The notes beneath the pieces are model-generated. The model saw only the letters and a list, made by a program, of their open reading frames with translations. It was not told the DNA's origin and ran no database searches. A program made the position numbers and the translations under genes. A DNA stretch of 64,000 nt from Brachynemurus nebulosus (lineage: Eukaryota > Arthropoda > Insecta > Neuroptera > Myrmeleontidae): contig JAPWDM010000004.1 of NCBI GenBank assembly GCA_035578155.1, forward strand, positions 60,399,792 through 60,463,791, in the 5' to 3' direction. This document shows, piece after piece, positions 24,617 through 34,498 of the stretch (its first letter is position 1; each line of letters begins with the position of its first letter).

Positions 24617-25620
24617 TGTGGGGATACCCTAACTCGGGGGTGGCCACAAACTTTTGACACCTTACTGTATTTAAATTTTTGGTACACTACCATGTCAAAA
24701 GTGTGGACCCCCTAACTGAAAAAGGTATCCGATCACTTATTGAAGCGCACTGTACTTATTTTTTTGTTTGTACATGCAAGCCTTAGCCTTTAATCTTACT
24801 TAATTGAGTCATCTTAAGCGAAAGGTACACTATCACGTCAAAAGTGTGGGATTACCCTAACCCAAGGGGTGGCCCCCAACTTTTGACGCCGTACTGTACT
24901 TAAATTTTTGGTACACTACTGTGTCAAAAGTGTGGGCCCCCCTGACCAAAAAGGTGTCCGATTACTTTTTGAAGTGTACTGTGCTTGTTACGTGTAAACC
25001 TTGAACCTCACGTAACTGCGTCATCTTAAACGAAAATCGGTAAGTCGCTAAATTTTGTGTGGGCCACTCTACCAAACGCTAGATTTTAAAATCAGACTCC
25101 GGGGTCCAGATTTCTGACCGCTACTGTACTCTAAATCGAGTGTCTACTGTACTTTTCAACAAATTTAAGCCTGTTTTCAGCAAAGTCAGCACTTTTTTCG
25201 TAACAACGCAATAAATTTAATTTTATTTTTTGAGTAGGCCATCTGATTATATAAATTGTTTATTTAAAATTTTTTTTGCGTTGTATAAATTAATTGCGTT
25301 GTATTATATAAAAAAATTGTTGAAATATAAACCTTGACATTTTGACCTCACACGTGCTAACTAGAATTAACCTTGAAATTTTTTACTTGTTTAAACTTGT
25401 TAGTTCTTATTCCAAGAATTGTTATCAGTATAAGTTTGTTTATCTTAGCTGAATTATAATTATACTATGACTCATACAGGCGGGGATTTTTGTTATATTT
25501 GTTTATTTATATAATAATTTTGGATCATGTAATAATTTTAAAATTATTTATTTAAGATTTTGCTGAGTCATCAGTTTCTTTGTTAGATTTTGAATACGAA
25601 ATGAATTTCTCGGAATTTTT
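24617..25620 (+). repeat. Polinton left terminal inverted repeat
   Basis: About 1,004 bp match the complement of 38275-39090 with few differences. About 180 bp (roughly 25005-25195) are absent from the right copy. The outer third holds three copies of a ggtacactay...gtcaaaagtgtggg motif (24682, 24827, 24910), two of them followed by a gatyac...tttttgaag block, so the terminal repeat is itself internally repetitive. Confidence 0.85.
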
Positions 25621-25979
25621 ATACGGTTTGAGTTTGTTTATTTAAAATTTTTTAGCTGACTATTTCTAATTTCATGATAAGTTTGCAAGTAGATACATAT
25701 ATTATATTAACATACAATATCACATATGCATATATAACGGGTGTATATTTAATGTTTTAATGAATGTTTTCATATACAGGGTATATCATTGTAAATATCA
25801 TTAGATTTTTTTTTAATACTTTTATAGGTTAATATGAAAGTAACTTCTTGCTGTAAAAAATAGGGGAATTCAGGGTAATAATTAAATAAAACGCACATAA
25901 TTTTTTTTTAAATTTTATTTATAGAATATGTATACAAAAAAAAATTAAATTGCTTAAATCTATATATATTACTTAAAAT

Positions 25980-26465
25980 CTATTTATTTTCCATATAAAA
26001 TTTTTTTAAAAGAATACAATTTTCTAATGAACAAATTTTATCTGAATGAAGCATACAGCGTCTTGAATAATATTCATCTCGCAGAATGGAAATCTTCGGT
26101 ACATCAAATATTTCTTCCAAATTCAGAATCCACGGCTGGTTTTCGGTACCATCAAACAAATTTGAAATCCATTTCGTCTTTTCACTGCCCTTGACGTATA
26201 TGACATCATACTTCTTTAATGTAGGTTTCAATATGGTATGAAGTTTTTAGTACGGAATAAATCCATACGACCAAGGTATCCCATGCCAATTTCGGCAAAG
26301 CCAACGGGCTACTCGTTGATATTTCTTCGGCAACTCGTTGAAATCAAACGGTGCGTCGAATATAAGATGTAATATACCATCTGAATTTTCTGCAGTAATA
26401 CCAACTTCTTTAAAATAAAATTCGTTGTTAGCTCCTTGATAGCCTTGTATGTCAAGAAACGCCAT
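25980..26465 (-). pseudogene. Polinton-associated uncharacterised protein
   Basis: Two open pieces (26465-26247 and 26231-25980) lie in the same frame and are separated by one TAA. The N-terminal part has DIQGYQ and FKEVGI, then YQRVARWLCRNWHGIPWSYGFIPY. The C-terminal part has YVKGSEKTKWI and CMLHSDKICSLENC. I have seen this layout in multi-copy insect proteins. The early Asp, the KGSEK motif and the late His/Cys/Asn cluster are faintly like an RNase H-fold exonuclease, but that is inference only. It is the last gene of the minus-strand morphogenesis block, next to the left terminal repeat. Confidence 0.5.
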
Positions 26466-26544
26466 TTTTTACCGCCGCCGTAGAACTGAAATTATTCACA
26501 CAATCCACAACTTTATATAGAATAATTAAAAGTGGTGGGGGTAG

Positions 26545-27737
26545 TTAGGTATACTTTTTAACCAGGTTAGTTAGTGGGATGTATTCGAAAATGACATCAT
26601 GAACTAAAATGGCTATTGCTGTCGTACCAGCTGGAATATCTTTATTACATTTGAATTCTAAACGAACATCAACTGAACCGCTTTTCAGTGACTCATTTTG
26701 ATGTGAGCAATCGATAAAAACTATCAGAGCCATAGTTTTAAAATTTTCCCAATTTAAGAGCGGTTCATTGGAACGATGATAGTATGAGGATTGAAAGCGG
26801 GTATACATATCATAAAGTATTGCATACTGATTAATATCAAATTTAATATTCAAATCATCATAAGGGTACACTTGTGAATTTAGGTAAACTTTGAAATTAT
26901 TTAAATCACAATGATCAAACTTAGAAACATTTTTATCCTTTTTCTGTAAAGCGAAAATTATATATCGCGGTTTTTCTAGCTGTGTAGTTGTTTTTACAAC
27001 CCAAGTGTTTTGTTGTGTAGTGGGTAATGCAGGTTGAATATAAGTTTCCCACGCTCTAAAACTAATCTGTATAGGTTCAGCTTTTCAACATATTTTAGCA
27101 GTGATAATTTAGTTTCATCCGAAACAGTTACATGTGGAACAGGCCATTCGAGTTTATTTATTTCAAATTTCAACGAATTCGATTCTGAAATAATTACATC
27201 GTTGTCAGTTCGTGCACGTATAAGAATTAATTCATGCTTTGCGTTTAACATAATTTTTCCATAATCCTCAGCGAATCCCAATAATTTTCTAAGCGGAATG
27301 CAAAAGTTAAAGTTGGCTTGTGGTAATTTTATTGTACAATCATTATCAATCGACCAACCAGCATTTAGTAATTGTTTACTCTCACCATCGTTTAACGATA
27401 AATAATTTTTCAATGTCGATGTTAGAACAACATACCTAACACGTTCAAGTTCAACCCCATTTAATTCATATCTAATTTCATCGAATAGAAAGGCAATACA
27501 ATTATTAACCAATTTTATATCTGGAACGGCATTTTCATTATTTAAAATTTTCCCCTCAATGTAAATAAAACTTTTACTAGGTAAAATGTACAAGTCCTGG
27601 TTTTGAATTAATATTCTAACTTCGTCATTATTCTTAAAGGATCGTAAAAAGGGCGCAAATGTATGATATTCAAAGTTCGTAATGCTATCATCAATTTGTG
27701 AGCCACTAGGAATATTTAATACGTCGATGTATACCAT
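26545..27737 (-). pseudogene. Major capsid protein (double jelly-roll), frameshifted
   Basis: The N-terminal 247-codon segment (27737-26994) starts MVYIDVLNIPSGS and contains EVRILIQNQDLYILPSKSFIYIEG and LLGFAEDYGKIMLNAKHELILIR. The C-terminal segment (to 26545) contains YAILYDMYTRFQSSYY, IDCSHQNESLKSG and DVRLEFKCNKD. These are recognisable parts of the hexon-like major capsid protein of insect Polintons, which in the family forms trimers of double jelly rolls. A single-base shift near 27045 separates the segments; the coding signal continues uninterrupted in the other frame across 26872-27045. Expected length is about 395 residues. The start overlaps the stop of the small upstream gene. Confidence 0.8.
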
Positions 27738-27925
27738 TTTCTTTTAACTTTGTGACCGAATGTTTCAAGAAATGCTAAACGTTCAGGTGAAATACGCTGC
27801 TGCTTAAATGCTTTACGTTTAATGGTATTCAACTGAATGAGCTCAGGCTGTAAAAACCCTCTATTATATAGCCTAGCGGCGGGCTGCTCCAGATTGTAAA
27901 TTAACATGGTCTCAAATGCAAACAT
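27716..27925 (-). CDS. Small Polinton protein between penton-like and capsid genes
   Basis: This 69-codon frame starts MFAFETML and contains QPAARLYNRGFLQPELI and ISPERLAFLETFGHKVKRKW. In the sequence as given it is joined in frame to the penton-like gene through a run of nine A. With eight A the two would be separate overlapping genes. I favour separate genes because the penton-like product then ends in a family-typical way. Its stop overlaps the capsid start. Function is unknown. Confidence 0.5.
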   Translation of the reverse strand: MFAFETMLIYNLEQPAARLYNRGFLQPELIQLNTIKRKAFKQQRISPERLAFLETFGHKVKRKWYTSTY

Positions 27926-28615
27926 ACCGTGTTTTTTTTTCACACCTTGAAAGTCTACCCAATCACCGTCTTGATCGACAATTTTCAGCGAAAGAGATGT
28001 TAACTCTCTAACGGTTACTGGTGAATAGATTATATTTCGCGGTACCTCAACTATTTTATACCCTGGCGCAACAAGAGGTGAAAATTCGTGAAGTGTGTGA
28101 GCTTGCATACCATTCATATAAGCATTACTCGTAATATTAGATTCAATGTGTATTGCATTCACCTTCATAATACTGACAGGCTCATTAGATGAGTGAAGCT
28201 TATTTGGTTCCAATATCCGTTTAGTAAACCCTAAAAGTGAACCAATTGTATTAGGTTTAGTGAAATCAATAGCTTTATTGCTAATTATTTCGCATTTGAG
28301 TGTGTTATTATTAGCCCTTAGATGTATGTATGGTTTATCATTTTCGTTGTTATATATTATATTGCCATACTTGTTGTAAATAGTTTTGTTTATATATGTA
28401 GCTAAATCATCTATTTCAAAGGTGCCGGTAGGAAATGATATTACATCATTATCACCGTAATGTAATGAATTATTTTTAACAGTTACATTAGGAATTGAAT
28501 TGTATACTCGAAAATCTAATAGAGCACACTCATATTGACTTCTAAGTTGAATTGCCGGAAAAGAGTGTGCAGTGAGTATAGAAATATTTCCCGATAAAGT
28601 TAATGTGAACGCCAT
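27901..28615 (-). CDS. Penton-like minor capsid protein
   Basis: Contains SQYECALLDFRVYNSIPNV, FPTGTFEIDDLATYI and a C-terminal SPVTVRELTSLSLKIVDQDG, the signature of the Polinton minor capsid (single jelly-roll, penton-like) protein, which would occupy the five-fold vertices. I chose Met at 28615 (MAFTLTLSGN), since the upstream Met at 28684 overlaps the protease gene. The open frame as sequenced runs on to 27716 through a nine-A run (27932-27940 on the plus strand). A one-base homopolymer change would end the protein at 27901. So the gene is intact, or fused to its neighbour by one base. Confidence 0.75.
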
Positions 28616-28661
28616 GACTTCGTCTTTTAAAATGTCAGGTATACGTGAGAGTTGATTTCTT

Positions 28662-29042
28662 TTATAAATATTTATCATCATCACCGTAATATTTATTATA
28701 AAGAAACTCTAAACATAAATGACCACACTTATAGAAATTATAATCTTGATATTTATTATAATTGTATGTAATATTATTTCCACTAAGGTACCGAGCCAGT
28801 TCAAGCGGTGGTTTTAAATTACCAAAACTATCAAAATAAGCTACCTGATTCCCATTTTTCCAGTAACAGGTCCAATGAGTACCAGGTCTGGTAGAACTAT
28901 CTAAATTTAAAATACCGCATTCATTATACCACGGTTCACGTTTGGGTAAATTATCACGCATAAATACACCACGAAAATGGGGTAAATATTTCGCATATTT
29001 ATGTAAATCTGTATCTGTTAGTGCCCGCTCGGGCAATTTCAT
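28662..29042 (-). CDS. Adenain-like cysteine protease (maturation protease)
   Basis: 126 codons. The catalytic order of C5/Ulp1-like proteases is visible: His in RPGTHWTCYW (about residue 56), Asp in VAYFDSFG (about 71), Gln in NKYQDYNF (about 98) and Cys in KCGHLCLEF (Cys about 109). In Polintons and adenoviruses this enzyme cleaves capsid precursors. The length is near the usual size for this compact family. Its start codon overlaps the stop of the PLA2-domain gene, and its stop lies just upstream of the penton-like start, an operon-like packing. The frame is open with all catalytic residues present. Confidence 0.85.
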   Translation of the reverse strand: MKLPERALTDTDLHKYAKYLPHFRGVFMRDNLPKREPWYNECGILNLDSSTRPGTHWTCYWKNGNQVAYFDSFGNLKPPLELARYLSGNNITYNYNKYQDYNFYKCGHLCLEFLYNKYYGDDDKYL

Positions 29043-29815
29043 TATAAGTTTTTTGGATACGGTTGCATGTATAATCCTAATACTTTTCTATATGGTTTTA
29101 TATACAAACCCCGGCCATTACGTATAGCAATAGCCTCCATCGTTCGGTTATGGCGTTCACTTTCATTCAACTGTTTTTGTGCCGCTTTAGCATCATTAAT
29201 AGCTTTCGCAATTCCTGATGCACCTCCAGCTAGCGCACCGGCTGCCGAAAGTGCCGCAAAAATTGGTAAAAGTGATAGAACACCACCCGTTTTAGGTATT
29301 GGAATAATACGTGGTGTTTTAATTTTTTTATCCCTAGCTGCAACTTTAGCCGCTTTAAGAGCAAGCTTTACAGCATTATTAATTGGTTCACGTTTTAATT
29401 TTTTAACGGTACCGCGTACACTTCTTCGCACTTGCCCGAGTGTAGCCTTTTTGTTCACACCCATACCAAGTTTTACTTTAGCTTTCATGGCGTTTGTTAT
29501 TGCCCACGCAGCAGCTTTTTCGCCAAATTTTGCGTCTGAAGATTTAACTCGATCCCAGGCTGCGTTTGCTAAAATTAAATCCGCCTTATGTCGATCAGAG
29601 AGATTTTTACTTTGCGAGTAAGCGATATCGTGTGCCTTATAAGCTTCGTCTAATTTATTGATTCCCGGATCACCTCTTGCTAATCTTTCTTGTAATTTTG
29701 TACCCGGTCCACAATACTGATAGCCGGGTATATGAAGTTCGAACGGTAATTTGTTAATTAATGAATTAACAAGTCCACGACCACTTCGTTGTTGTTGCCG
29801 GTTGTGACGTAACAT
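29042..29815 (-). CDS. PLA2-domain capsid-associated protein
   Basis: 257 codons. An N-terminal parvovirus VP1-like phospholipase A2 domain is clear: YCGPGT (Ca-binding loop, about residue 35) and DEAYKAHDIAY with the His-Asp catalytic pair (about 60-64), then DLILANAAW. A basic middle region (KKATLGQVRRSVRGTVKKLK) and a Gly/Ala-rich hydrophobic stretch (LLPIFAALSAAGALAGGASG, about residue 190) follow, resembling membrane-active minor capsid proteins. In related viruses this domain is linked to crossing endosomal membranes; in Polintons the role is inferred. The frame is intact. A long antisense frame at 29067-29621 is a shadow of this gene. Confidence 0.85.
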   Translation of the reverse strand: MLRHNRQQQRSGRGLVNSLINKLPFELHIPGYQYCGPGTKLQERLARGDPGINKLDEAYKAHDIAYSQSKNLSDRHKADLILANAAWDRVKSSDAKFGEKAAAWAITNAMKAKVKLGMGVNKKATLGQVRRSVRGTVKKLKREPINNAVKLALKAAKVAARDKKIKTPRIIPIPKTGGVLSLLPIFAALSAAGALAGGASGIAKAINDAKAAQKQLNESERHNRTMEAIAIRNGRGLYIKPYRKVLGLYMQPYPKNL

Positions 29816-29851
29816 TAGACCTGAATGCTGATAATATTTGATTCGAGCTAT

Positions 29852-30151
29852 TTATAGATTCATGAAAAATTGAAAAGAATCAATTTCATGAACAGTTAAT
29901 TTACGATTTTGATCACTTTCAATCAAATAAATCCTCTTTTCACAACAATTAGAAATTATAATACATAGATGCATAATATCATCCTTTTCAATATGACTAA
30001 AAACTATTGACAACAATGGTTCATCATAATTGTAAAACCATTTAATTTCATTGTTGTCGGTAACTTGTGGATCACTGTAACAATTAAATTCATTGTTGAC
30101 GAGTATACATTCAAGACCTAAGGTGCGCCAATCCACGCTGTAGTGATTCAT
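29852..30151 (-). CDS. Small Polinton protein, unknown function
   Basis: 99 codons from MNHYSVDWRTLG. I chose this start over an upstream in-frame Met at 30250 because that one would overlap the ATPase start and add a hydrophobic stretch within the promoter region. Contents are mixed hydrophobic and acidic (DEPLLSIVFSHIEKDD, LTVHEIDSFQ); I recognise no domain. It is the first gene of the leftward capsid block, divergent from the ATPase gene 65 bp away. Confidence 0.55.
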   Translation of the reverse strand: MNHYSVDWRTLGLECILVNNEFNCYSDPQVTDNNEIKWFYNYDEPLLSIVFSHIEKDDIMHLCIIISNCCEKRIYLIESDQNRKLTVHEIDSFQFFMNL

Positions 30152-30216
30152 GATGACTACTGCGCGTAAGTATATAAGGGGGTTAGTGCTTATATAATAA
30201 ATCAGTAGCGTGAAAA
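30152..30216. promoter_or_regulatory. Divergent promoter of the Polinton late block and ATPase
   Basis: Only 65 bp separate two divergent starts. tatataaggg (about 30171) and ttatataata (about 30190) are TATA-like. Use as a bidirectional promoter is inferred. Confidence 0.4.
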
Positions 30217-30909
30217 ATGCGTTACGTAAAACAAGATGTTGAACTACCAATCAAAAATATGTTTTTTTTATCAACCACATTAGCTGAAAAAAAGCATGGC
30301 CCCTTATTACCGGATAGTATAAGATGTATAATCTCTGGTCCTTCGGGGTGTGGCAAGACTAGCATTTTATTAAATTTATTAGAACATCCGAATGGATTAA
30401 GTTTTGAAAATGTTTATCTCTATTCAAAATCACTCTGCCAACCAAAGTATGAGTATCTGAAACGCGTTCTCAAACCAATAAGGGGTTTAGGATATTTTAC
30501 TTTTTCTAATAATGATGATGTTATAACGCCAGAAGATGTAAAAAATAATTCAATTTTTATATATGACGATGTTGCAACGGATAAACAAAATAATATTAGA
30601 GCATATTTCAGTATGGGACGTCATAAAGATATTTCAGCCTTCTATCTTTGTCAGACATACAGTTTCATACCAAAACAATTACTTAGGGATAATGCTAATT
30701 TACTAGTTTTATTTAAACAAGATTTAACTAATATCAAACATGTTTTCCAAGAACATGTAGGTAGTGACATGTCATTCGATCAGTTCAAAGAAATTTGCAA
30801 TGAATGTTGGCGTGAAGGGTTCAACTTTTTAGTTATAGATAAAGACAGTGAGTTGAATAACGGAAGGTATCGTAAAAATTTCGATATCTTTATTCAAATT
30901 AAAAACTGA
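30217..30909 (+). CDS. FtsK/HerA-type genome-packaging ATPase
   Basis: 230 codons. Walker A is GPSGCGKT (residues 41-48) and Walker B is IFIYDDV (about 113-119), followed by a sensor-like segment FYLCQTYSFIPKQLLRDNANLLVLF. This is the A32-like packaging ATPase found in Polintons, adenovirus-like elements and large DNA viruses; it would pump element DNA into the capsid. The frame is intact and full length for the Polinton family. It is the first gene of the rightward block. Confidence 0.88.
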   Translation: MRYVKQDVELPIKNMFFLSTTLAEKKHGPLLPDSIRCIISGPSGCGKTSILLNLLEHPNGLSFENVYLYSKSLCQPKYEYLKRVLKPIRGLGYFTFSNNDDVITPEDVKNNSIFIYDDVATDKQNNIRAYFSMGRHKDISAFYLCQTYSFIPKQLLRDNANLLVLFKQDLTNIKHVFQEHVGSDMSFDQFKEICNECWREGFNFLVIDKDSELNNGRYRKNFDIFIQIKN

Positions 30910-31104
30910 TCAATAACATATAAATTATTTCTATATGAAATACCATTGTGTTTCGAACCGAAATAGACTAACTTATTTTACCATTTAATTATAGTTCATT
31001 GCTAGATGATACTATACTTACTCAGCATCAATATTCAAATACTTGCCCCTGAATATAGGCAATTACACTGCGTTGCCAAGTGGGCCCCATACCTACTGAT
31101 GCAG

Positions 31105-31272
31105 TGCGGTTGGACCGAAATAGTGTGCGGTTCGACCGAAATAGTGTGCGGTTCTACCGAAATAGTGTGCAGTTCGACCGAAATAGTATGCGGTTCGACC
31201 GGAAATGTGCGTGGCTCGACCGGAAGTGTGTGCGGTTCGACCGAAATAGTGTGCAGTTCGGCTGAAATCTCT
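31105..31272 (+). repeat. 21-bp minisatellite, eight units
   Basis: Eight 21-bp units of the form tgcggttcgaccgaaatagtg run from 31105 to 31272. Each has a half-palindromic core, cggttcgaccg. They end about 28 bp before a TATA-like box. The open frames over it are a consequence of the 21-bp period and are not taken as genes. Confidence 0.85.
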
Positions 31273-31299
31273 GTTCAGTTCATCAGTTCGGTTCGAAAA

Positions 31300-31307
31300 A
31301 GCTATAA
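31300..31307 (+). promoter_or_regulatory. TATA box of the DUF8207-like gene
   Basis: ctataaaa lies 76 bp upstream of the ATG at 31376 and directly downstream of the 21-bp repeat array. Spacing fits a core promoter with a short leader. Confidence 0.4.
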
Positions 31308-32099
31308 AATGGCTGTGTACACGTTCACACTGCACATTTGCTAGTAAACTGTAATAGCACAAGCACGCACACACTATGGATAAAGAACGTGAGTTAAAAC
31401 GAAAAATCGTCAATGCCACAAAATCTATACGTGCCAAATACCGTGCGCTCAAAGATAGTCAGTTTAAACGAGAAAAAAATTTACAAGAATCATTTAAGCC
31501 AATAACGGAGCCACTTAAGGAACTAGCTGCTGAAATAAGAAACGAACCAATAAAAAGTTTCTTGCTTAAAGATGAAAAACCTAAAATTAAAAAAGCACGT
31601 CTTTCAACTGATTCTGATATAGATATAAAATCACGTTTTCTTAGTAACGATGATGATGATACTGAGATATTTAGGTCAACGCTTATGGAACAAAGTAGTC
31701 AACCTACAACAAGTCAACTTACAGCAACACCTTATGTGATGAAACAAAGTAGTCAACCTACAGCAAAACCCTATGTTGGTGCACTAGCTGAAAAATATCT
31801 CACGTTAGCAACCACACGTAGAGCTAAAAGAACCCTTGATCGTACCTATGGACCGCGTATAGATAAGCGAACAAATAAATGGATGATTGGTAATTCTGAA
31901 TTGGATATAATTGATGATAATTTTATTATTAACAACATCGTTTACCCCGGCACTGAATGTCTCTTTGAGTTAATGTATAAAAAACATCCAAATCATCATG
32001 TATACACAGAGTCGGATTTAGATACTTATAAGACCATTTTGAAAAGTACTAATGCGCATAAAAGAATTAAAAATCACAAAGTGATTGAAAAAATTATCC

Positions 32100-32171
32100 G
32101 GATCGGTCGGGAATCGAACCCAGGATCTTCTGGTAACTAGCCAGACGTGCTAACCTCTACACCAACGATCC
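32100..32171 (-). tRNA. tRNA-like SINE head, anticodon position AGT
   Basis: 72 nt fold into a full cloverleaf: acceptor ggatcgt/ccgatcc with one mismatch, D stem, anticodon stem tctgg/ccaga, and T arm with ttcgatt. The seven-base loop reads ctagtta, giving AGT (Thr) with an unusual T at position 37. It lies inside a SINE insertion and is probably not a functional tRNA gene. Confidence 0.45.
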
Positions 32172-32400
32172 ATTCAATCACCTATGTGTATTAGTACTCT
32201 CTCTGATTCGAGAAACAGTTACAATTTTAATTTCAAATATTATCGAGTGCTTGTGAAACACTACTACGTATGACAAACTTTTGTTTGCATTTCAACACAC
32301 GCAGTATTGATATGTTCACTAATCGTTCAGCTAAACTGAAGCTTTAAGCACTCGATTTCTTTGGTATAGTATGACCATGCTCGGCCGCTTACCGAGCATG

Positions 32401-32472
32401 GGATCGTTAGTGTAGAGGTTAGCACGTCTGGCTAGTTACCAGAAGATCCTGGGTTCGATTCCCGGCCGATCC
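32401..32472 (+). tRNA. tRNA-like SINE head, anticodon position AGT
   Basis: This is a near-identical opposite-orientation copy of the cloverleaf at 32100-32171. It is followed directly by the SINE body and an A-tail ending at 32678, so it is the pol III promoter head of the SINE. Confidence 0.45.
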
Positions 32473-32725
32473 GGATAATTTTTTCAATCACTTTGTGATT
32501 TTTAATTTACATGTGGTTTTTGGTCATACTATACCAAAGAAATCGAGTGCTTAAAGTTTCAGTTTAGCTGAACGATTAGTGAACATATCAATACTGCGTG
32601 TGTTGAAATGCAAACAAAAGTTTGTCATACGTAGTAGTGTTTCACAAGCACTCGATAATATTTGAAATTAAAAAAAAACGCATAAAAGAAGTTATAATAT
32701 TAATGCGCCAGTTAATTCAAATCTA

Positions 32726-34195
32726 ACAAGTAAAGGCCCCGAGGCCGGACCCATCGATTTCGATGAAACTTAAATATATTGTAGAACACTAAAAACTAAG
32801 GGACACGTATTTTTTTTTATCTGCGGAAAAACGGTTTGATGGGGTGAAATCGCCCTCCAAAAATTGGGGTAAAAATTTAATTTTTCAAATATCTCGAAAA
32901 CAGTAAGAGATAGAGCAAAAGTTTAAATTGGCGATATTGCTCTTTTTAAAGAGCTATCTATTGATATGCAATTTGCTCAAACTACATCAACAGGGGTGGT
33001 TGGGGGTTAAAATTTGGGGGTTAATTTTGCAAAAAGGGGGTGAAAAATAAACAATAAAAAAATTTTGTTTGCAGATTTGAAATCTACGTCAAAAAATCTA
33101 ATTAACCTATTTTTGCTCAATGCCCTAATATTAAGTCTAGGAGTAGTTAACTAGAACGTGACTATGTCGAATAGTCGTACAATTTGGGTATTTCAAGAAG
33201 TTCTTCTTCATGGAAAATAGCTTAAGACAATTAGAATAACGTAGAAATGAAATTCTCGAATTCAAAATTGAGTTTGAGCAACATTGGAGAGGGGTGAGTC
33301 ACCCTCTTAAATTACATACTAGTTTATATACACTAATTTTTGCTATTAATACACTGATAGTGGGGAAAATAATGTCACAGTAAGTGGTTCTGAAGTTGGA
33401 CTATCATATGTAAGGTCTTTATTAGGTTTGTTTTTTAATGGATATTATAGTTTTCCTTATCGAAAATTATATAACCTAACCTAAAATAACGAAACCTAAT
33501 AAAAACCTTACATACGAAAGTCTAACTTCAGAACCATCTATTATGACATTATTACTCCCTGTCAGTGTGTTAATTGCAAAAATTAGTGTATGTAAACTAG
33601 TATGTAATTTAAGAGGGTGACTCACCCCCTCTCCAATGTTGCTCAAACTCAATTTTGAATTCGAGAATTTCATTTCTACGTTATTCTAATTGTCTTAAGC
33701 TATTTTCCATGAAGAAGAACTTCTTGAAATACCCAAATAGAACGATTATTCGACATAGTCACCCTCTAGTTAACTACCCCTAGACTTAATATTAGGATAT
33801 TGAGCAAAAACAGGTCAATTAGATTTTTTGACGTAGATTTCAAATCTGTAAACAAAATTTTTATATTGTTTATTTTTCACCCCCTTTTTGCAAAATTAAC
33901 GCCCAAATTTTAACCCCCAACCACCCCTGTTGATGTAGTTTGAACAAATTGCATATCAATAGATAGCTCTTTAAAAAAGAGCGATATCGCCAATTTAAAC
34001 TTTTGCTCTATCTCTTACTGTTTTCGAGATATTTGAAAAATTAAATTTTTACCCCAATTTTTGGAGGGCGATTTCACCCCTTCAAACCGTTTTTCCGCAG
34101 ATAAAAAAAAATACGTGTCCCTTAGTTTTTAGTGTTCTACAACATATTTAAGTTTTATCAAAATCGATAGGTCCGGCCTCGGGACCTTTACTTGT
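32726..34195. mobile_element. 1.47-kb near-perfect palindromic foldback
   Basis: Arms of about 700 bp pair from acaagtaaaggccccgaggc (32726) to its complement (to 34195), centred near 33465. Landmarks such as gggggttaaaatttgggg (left, 33003) and ccccaaccacccctg (right) mirror each other. There is no open reading frame of note, so it is a non-autonomous foldback. It interrupts the DUF8207-like gene; the target duplication is not clear. Confidence 0.85.
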
Positions 34196-34498
34196 AAGTT
34201 ATACGTATAGAATAATTATAAAAAAACTTTTTCCATCGTCACCAAGGTACACGTCAACACCCAAACGACAACCAACCGGTTCCGGCTTAATGCATTATGA
34301 TGCTAATCAAACGATTGATTATCGTTATTGGAATGATATAGACGAACTTATCGATAGGCTAATATTATTGGTTGCATCACAGCAAGCTGGACATACCAAT
34401 CATCAAAATAAGATACAAGCCATTTTAGAGGAATTGGGTGAGGCTGATGTAATAGAATAAATACAGGTGATCAACCTGATTAGATAGTCATTTCAAAC

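Larger units (their letters stand above)
32067..32678. mobile_element. Composite tRNA-SINE insertion, 12-bp target duplication
   Basis: The direct repeat cgcataaaagaa lies at 32055-32066 and 32679-32690. The right half (32399-32678) is a complete SINE: tRNA-like head, body and A-tail. The left half holds an inverted copy of the head (32068-32171) and a separate inverted copy of the body (about 32225-32377). A 9-bp hairpin, catgctcgg...ccgagcatg (about 32373-32401), marks the junction. The insertion breaks the DUF8207-like gene. Confidence 0.85.
31376..34460 (+). pseudogene. DUF8207-like Polinton protein, split by two insertions
   Basis: The N-terminus is basic and helical (KERELKRKIVNATKSIRAKYRAL), followed by a low-complexity linker with a QSSQPT repeat. 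A conserved domain then has RAKRTLDRTYGPR, KWMIGNSELDI, YPGTECLFELMYKKHP and YTESDLDTYKTILKSTNAH. I recall this layout as the DUF8207 family of insect Polinton-like proteins. A 612-bp tRNA-SINE composite follows 32066, and a 1.47-kb palindrome spans about 32726-34195. The C-terminal part resumes at 34196 and ends at 34460 (GLMHYDANQTIDYRYWNDID, then EELGEADVIE). In the family the protein may be structural or DNA-binding; its function is unknown. Confidence 0.7.

Noticed and set aside
29067..29621. 184-codon plus-strand frame
   Set aside because: It is antisense to the clear PLA2-domain gene and is explained by that gene's codon bias.
31006..31344. 112-codon frame with repeated STEIVCG units
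   Set aside because: It is produced by the 21-bp minisatellite, which keeps any frame open; there are open frames on both strands and no domain.
32100..32472. Two functional tRNA-Thr genes
   Set aside because: Both lie within one SINE insertion with a target duplication and an A-tail, and the base at position 37 is unusual; SINE heads are more likely.
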